A stretch of DNA of 5,701 nt from positions 1-5,701 of the forward strand of contig DAOVYP010000168.1 in assembly GCA_030635565.1 (NCBI GenBank), given 5' to 3'. Numbering within the stretch: the first letter of the stretch is position 1; each line of letters opens with the position of its first letter. Shown one piece after another: positions 5,649 through 5,701 of the stretch. The notes beneath the pieces were generated by a model. It saw nothing but the letters and a program-made list of their open reading frames with translations, was not told the DNA's origin and did no database searches. A program made the position numbers and the translations under genes. The DNA comes from Spirochaeta sp. (lineage in GTDB: Bacteria; Spirochaetota; Spirochaetia; DSM-2461).

Positions 5649-5701
5649 GAACTCTGGTTTCCATTGAACGATACATCCGGAGGATTCCGGCTCGGATCTC
5701 A
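5645..5701 (+). CDS. Possible start of a further gene, GTG overlapping the lipoprotein stop (alternative reading)
   Basis: A GTG at 5645 overlaps the TGA at 5646 as GTGA, the same junction style as the ATGA overlaps elsewhere in the window. An AAGG-like sequence lies about 6 bases upstream. The frame is open to the window edge and would begin MRTLVSIERYIRRIPARIS. Five arginines in 19 residues is unusual and may mark a shadow frame. It competes with the in-frame continuation of the lipoprotein over the same bases, and I cannot decide between them from this window. Confidence 0.25.
   Translation, partial: MRTLVSIERYIRRIPARIS
5677..5690 (+). other. Hairpin downstream of the lipoprotein TGA (SECIS-like geometry)
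   Basis: CCGGA (5677-5681) and TCCGG (5686-5690) form a 5-bp stem with the 4-base loop GGAT. The loop starts 33 bases after the TGA at 5646-5648. In addition, TGAGA at 5646-5650 can pair with TCTCA at 5697-5701 as a lower stem. As I recall the general bacterial SECIS description (short loop with an early G, upper stem of at least 4 bp, loop about 16-37 bases after the UGA), the geometry fits. Such short hairpins also arise by chance, and there is no T-run to suggest a terminator. Confidence 0.3.

Overview
The window is a dense stretch of bacterial chromosome with moderately high GC. It holds seven protein-coding genes or gene parts, and no insertion sequence, CRISPR array, tRNA or rRNA that I can see. 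The taxon cannot be fixed from sequence alone. The gene content (EpmA/GenX-type ligase, small 2[4Fe-4S] ferredoxin, standalone lipoprotein with a relaxed lipobox) would suit a free-living anaerobic spirochaete or a similar didermic anaerobe, but that is a weak inference.

Layout. Positions 1-928 (minus) hold most of an EF-P beta-lysine ligase gene (epmA/genX/poxA) whose 3' end lies beyond the left edge. Next to it, also on the minus strand, is a 57-residue ferredoxin (1040-1213) with a strong Shine-Dalgarno, followed by a 10-bp hairpin and a clear rho-independent terminator (944-968). That terminator ends about 15 bases before the first possible epmA start. A gap of about 255 bases (1214-1468) has only small hairpins and no convincing gene. 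Then comes a minus-strand operon, read from right to left: pth (peptidyl-tRNA hydrolase, GTG start), pgl (6-phosphogluconolactonase) and a cation diffusion facilitator. Both junctions are 4-base ATGA overlaps, so translation is probably coupled.

A short divergent promoter region (3738-3861) separates this operon from a plus-strand operon. Its first gene encodes 404 residues that look like domains II, III and the winged-helix RNA-binding tail of the selenocysteine elongation factor SelB, with the GTPase domain missing. It overlaps (ATGA) a gene for a predicted 191-residue lipoprotein of unknown role. The lipoprotein frame meets a TGA at 5646, yet the same frame stays open and protein-like to the window end. 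A small hairpin downstream fits the general bacterial SECIS layout. The nearby SelB-like gene makes this worth checking, though a plain stop followed by an overlapping GTG-started gene is an equally serious reading.

Functional links. Two genes, epmA and pth, plus the SelB-like protein relate to translation: EF-P modification, rescue of peptidyl-tRNA, and a possible RNA-binding role. The pgl gene belongs to the oxidative pentose phosphate pathway, and the CDF protein to divalent metal export. The most unusual items are the GTPase-less SelB-like protein, the in-frame TGA beside it, and the Asp/Asp-Asn/Asp transport site of the CDF protein.
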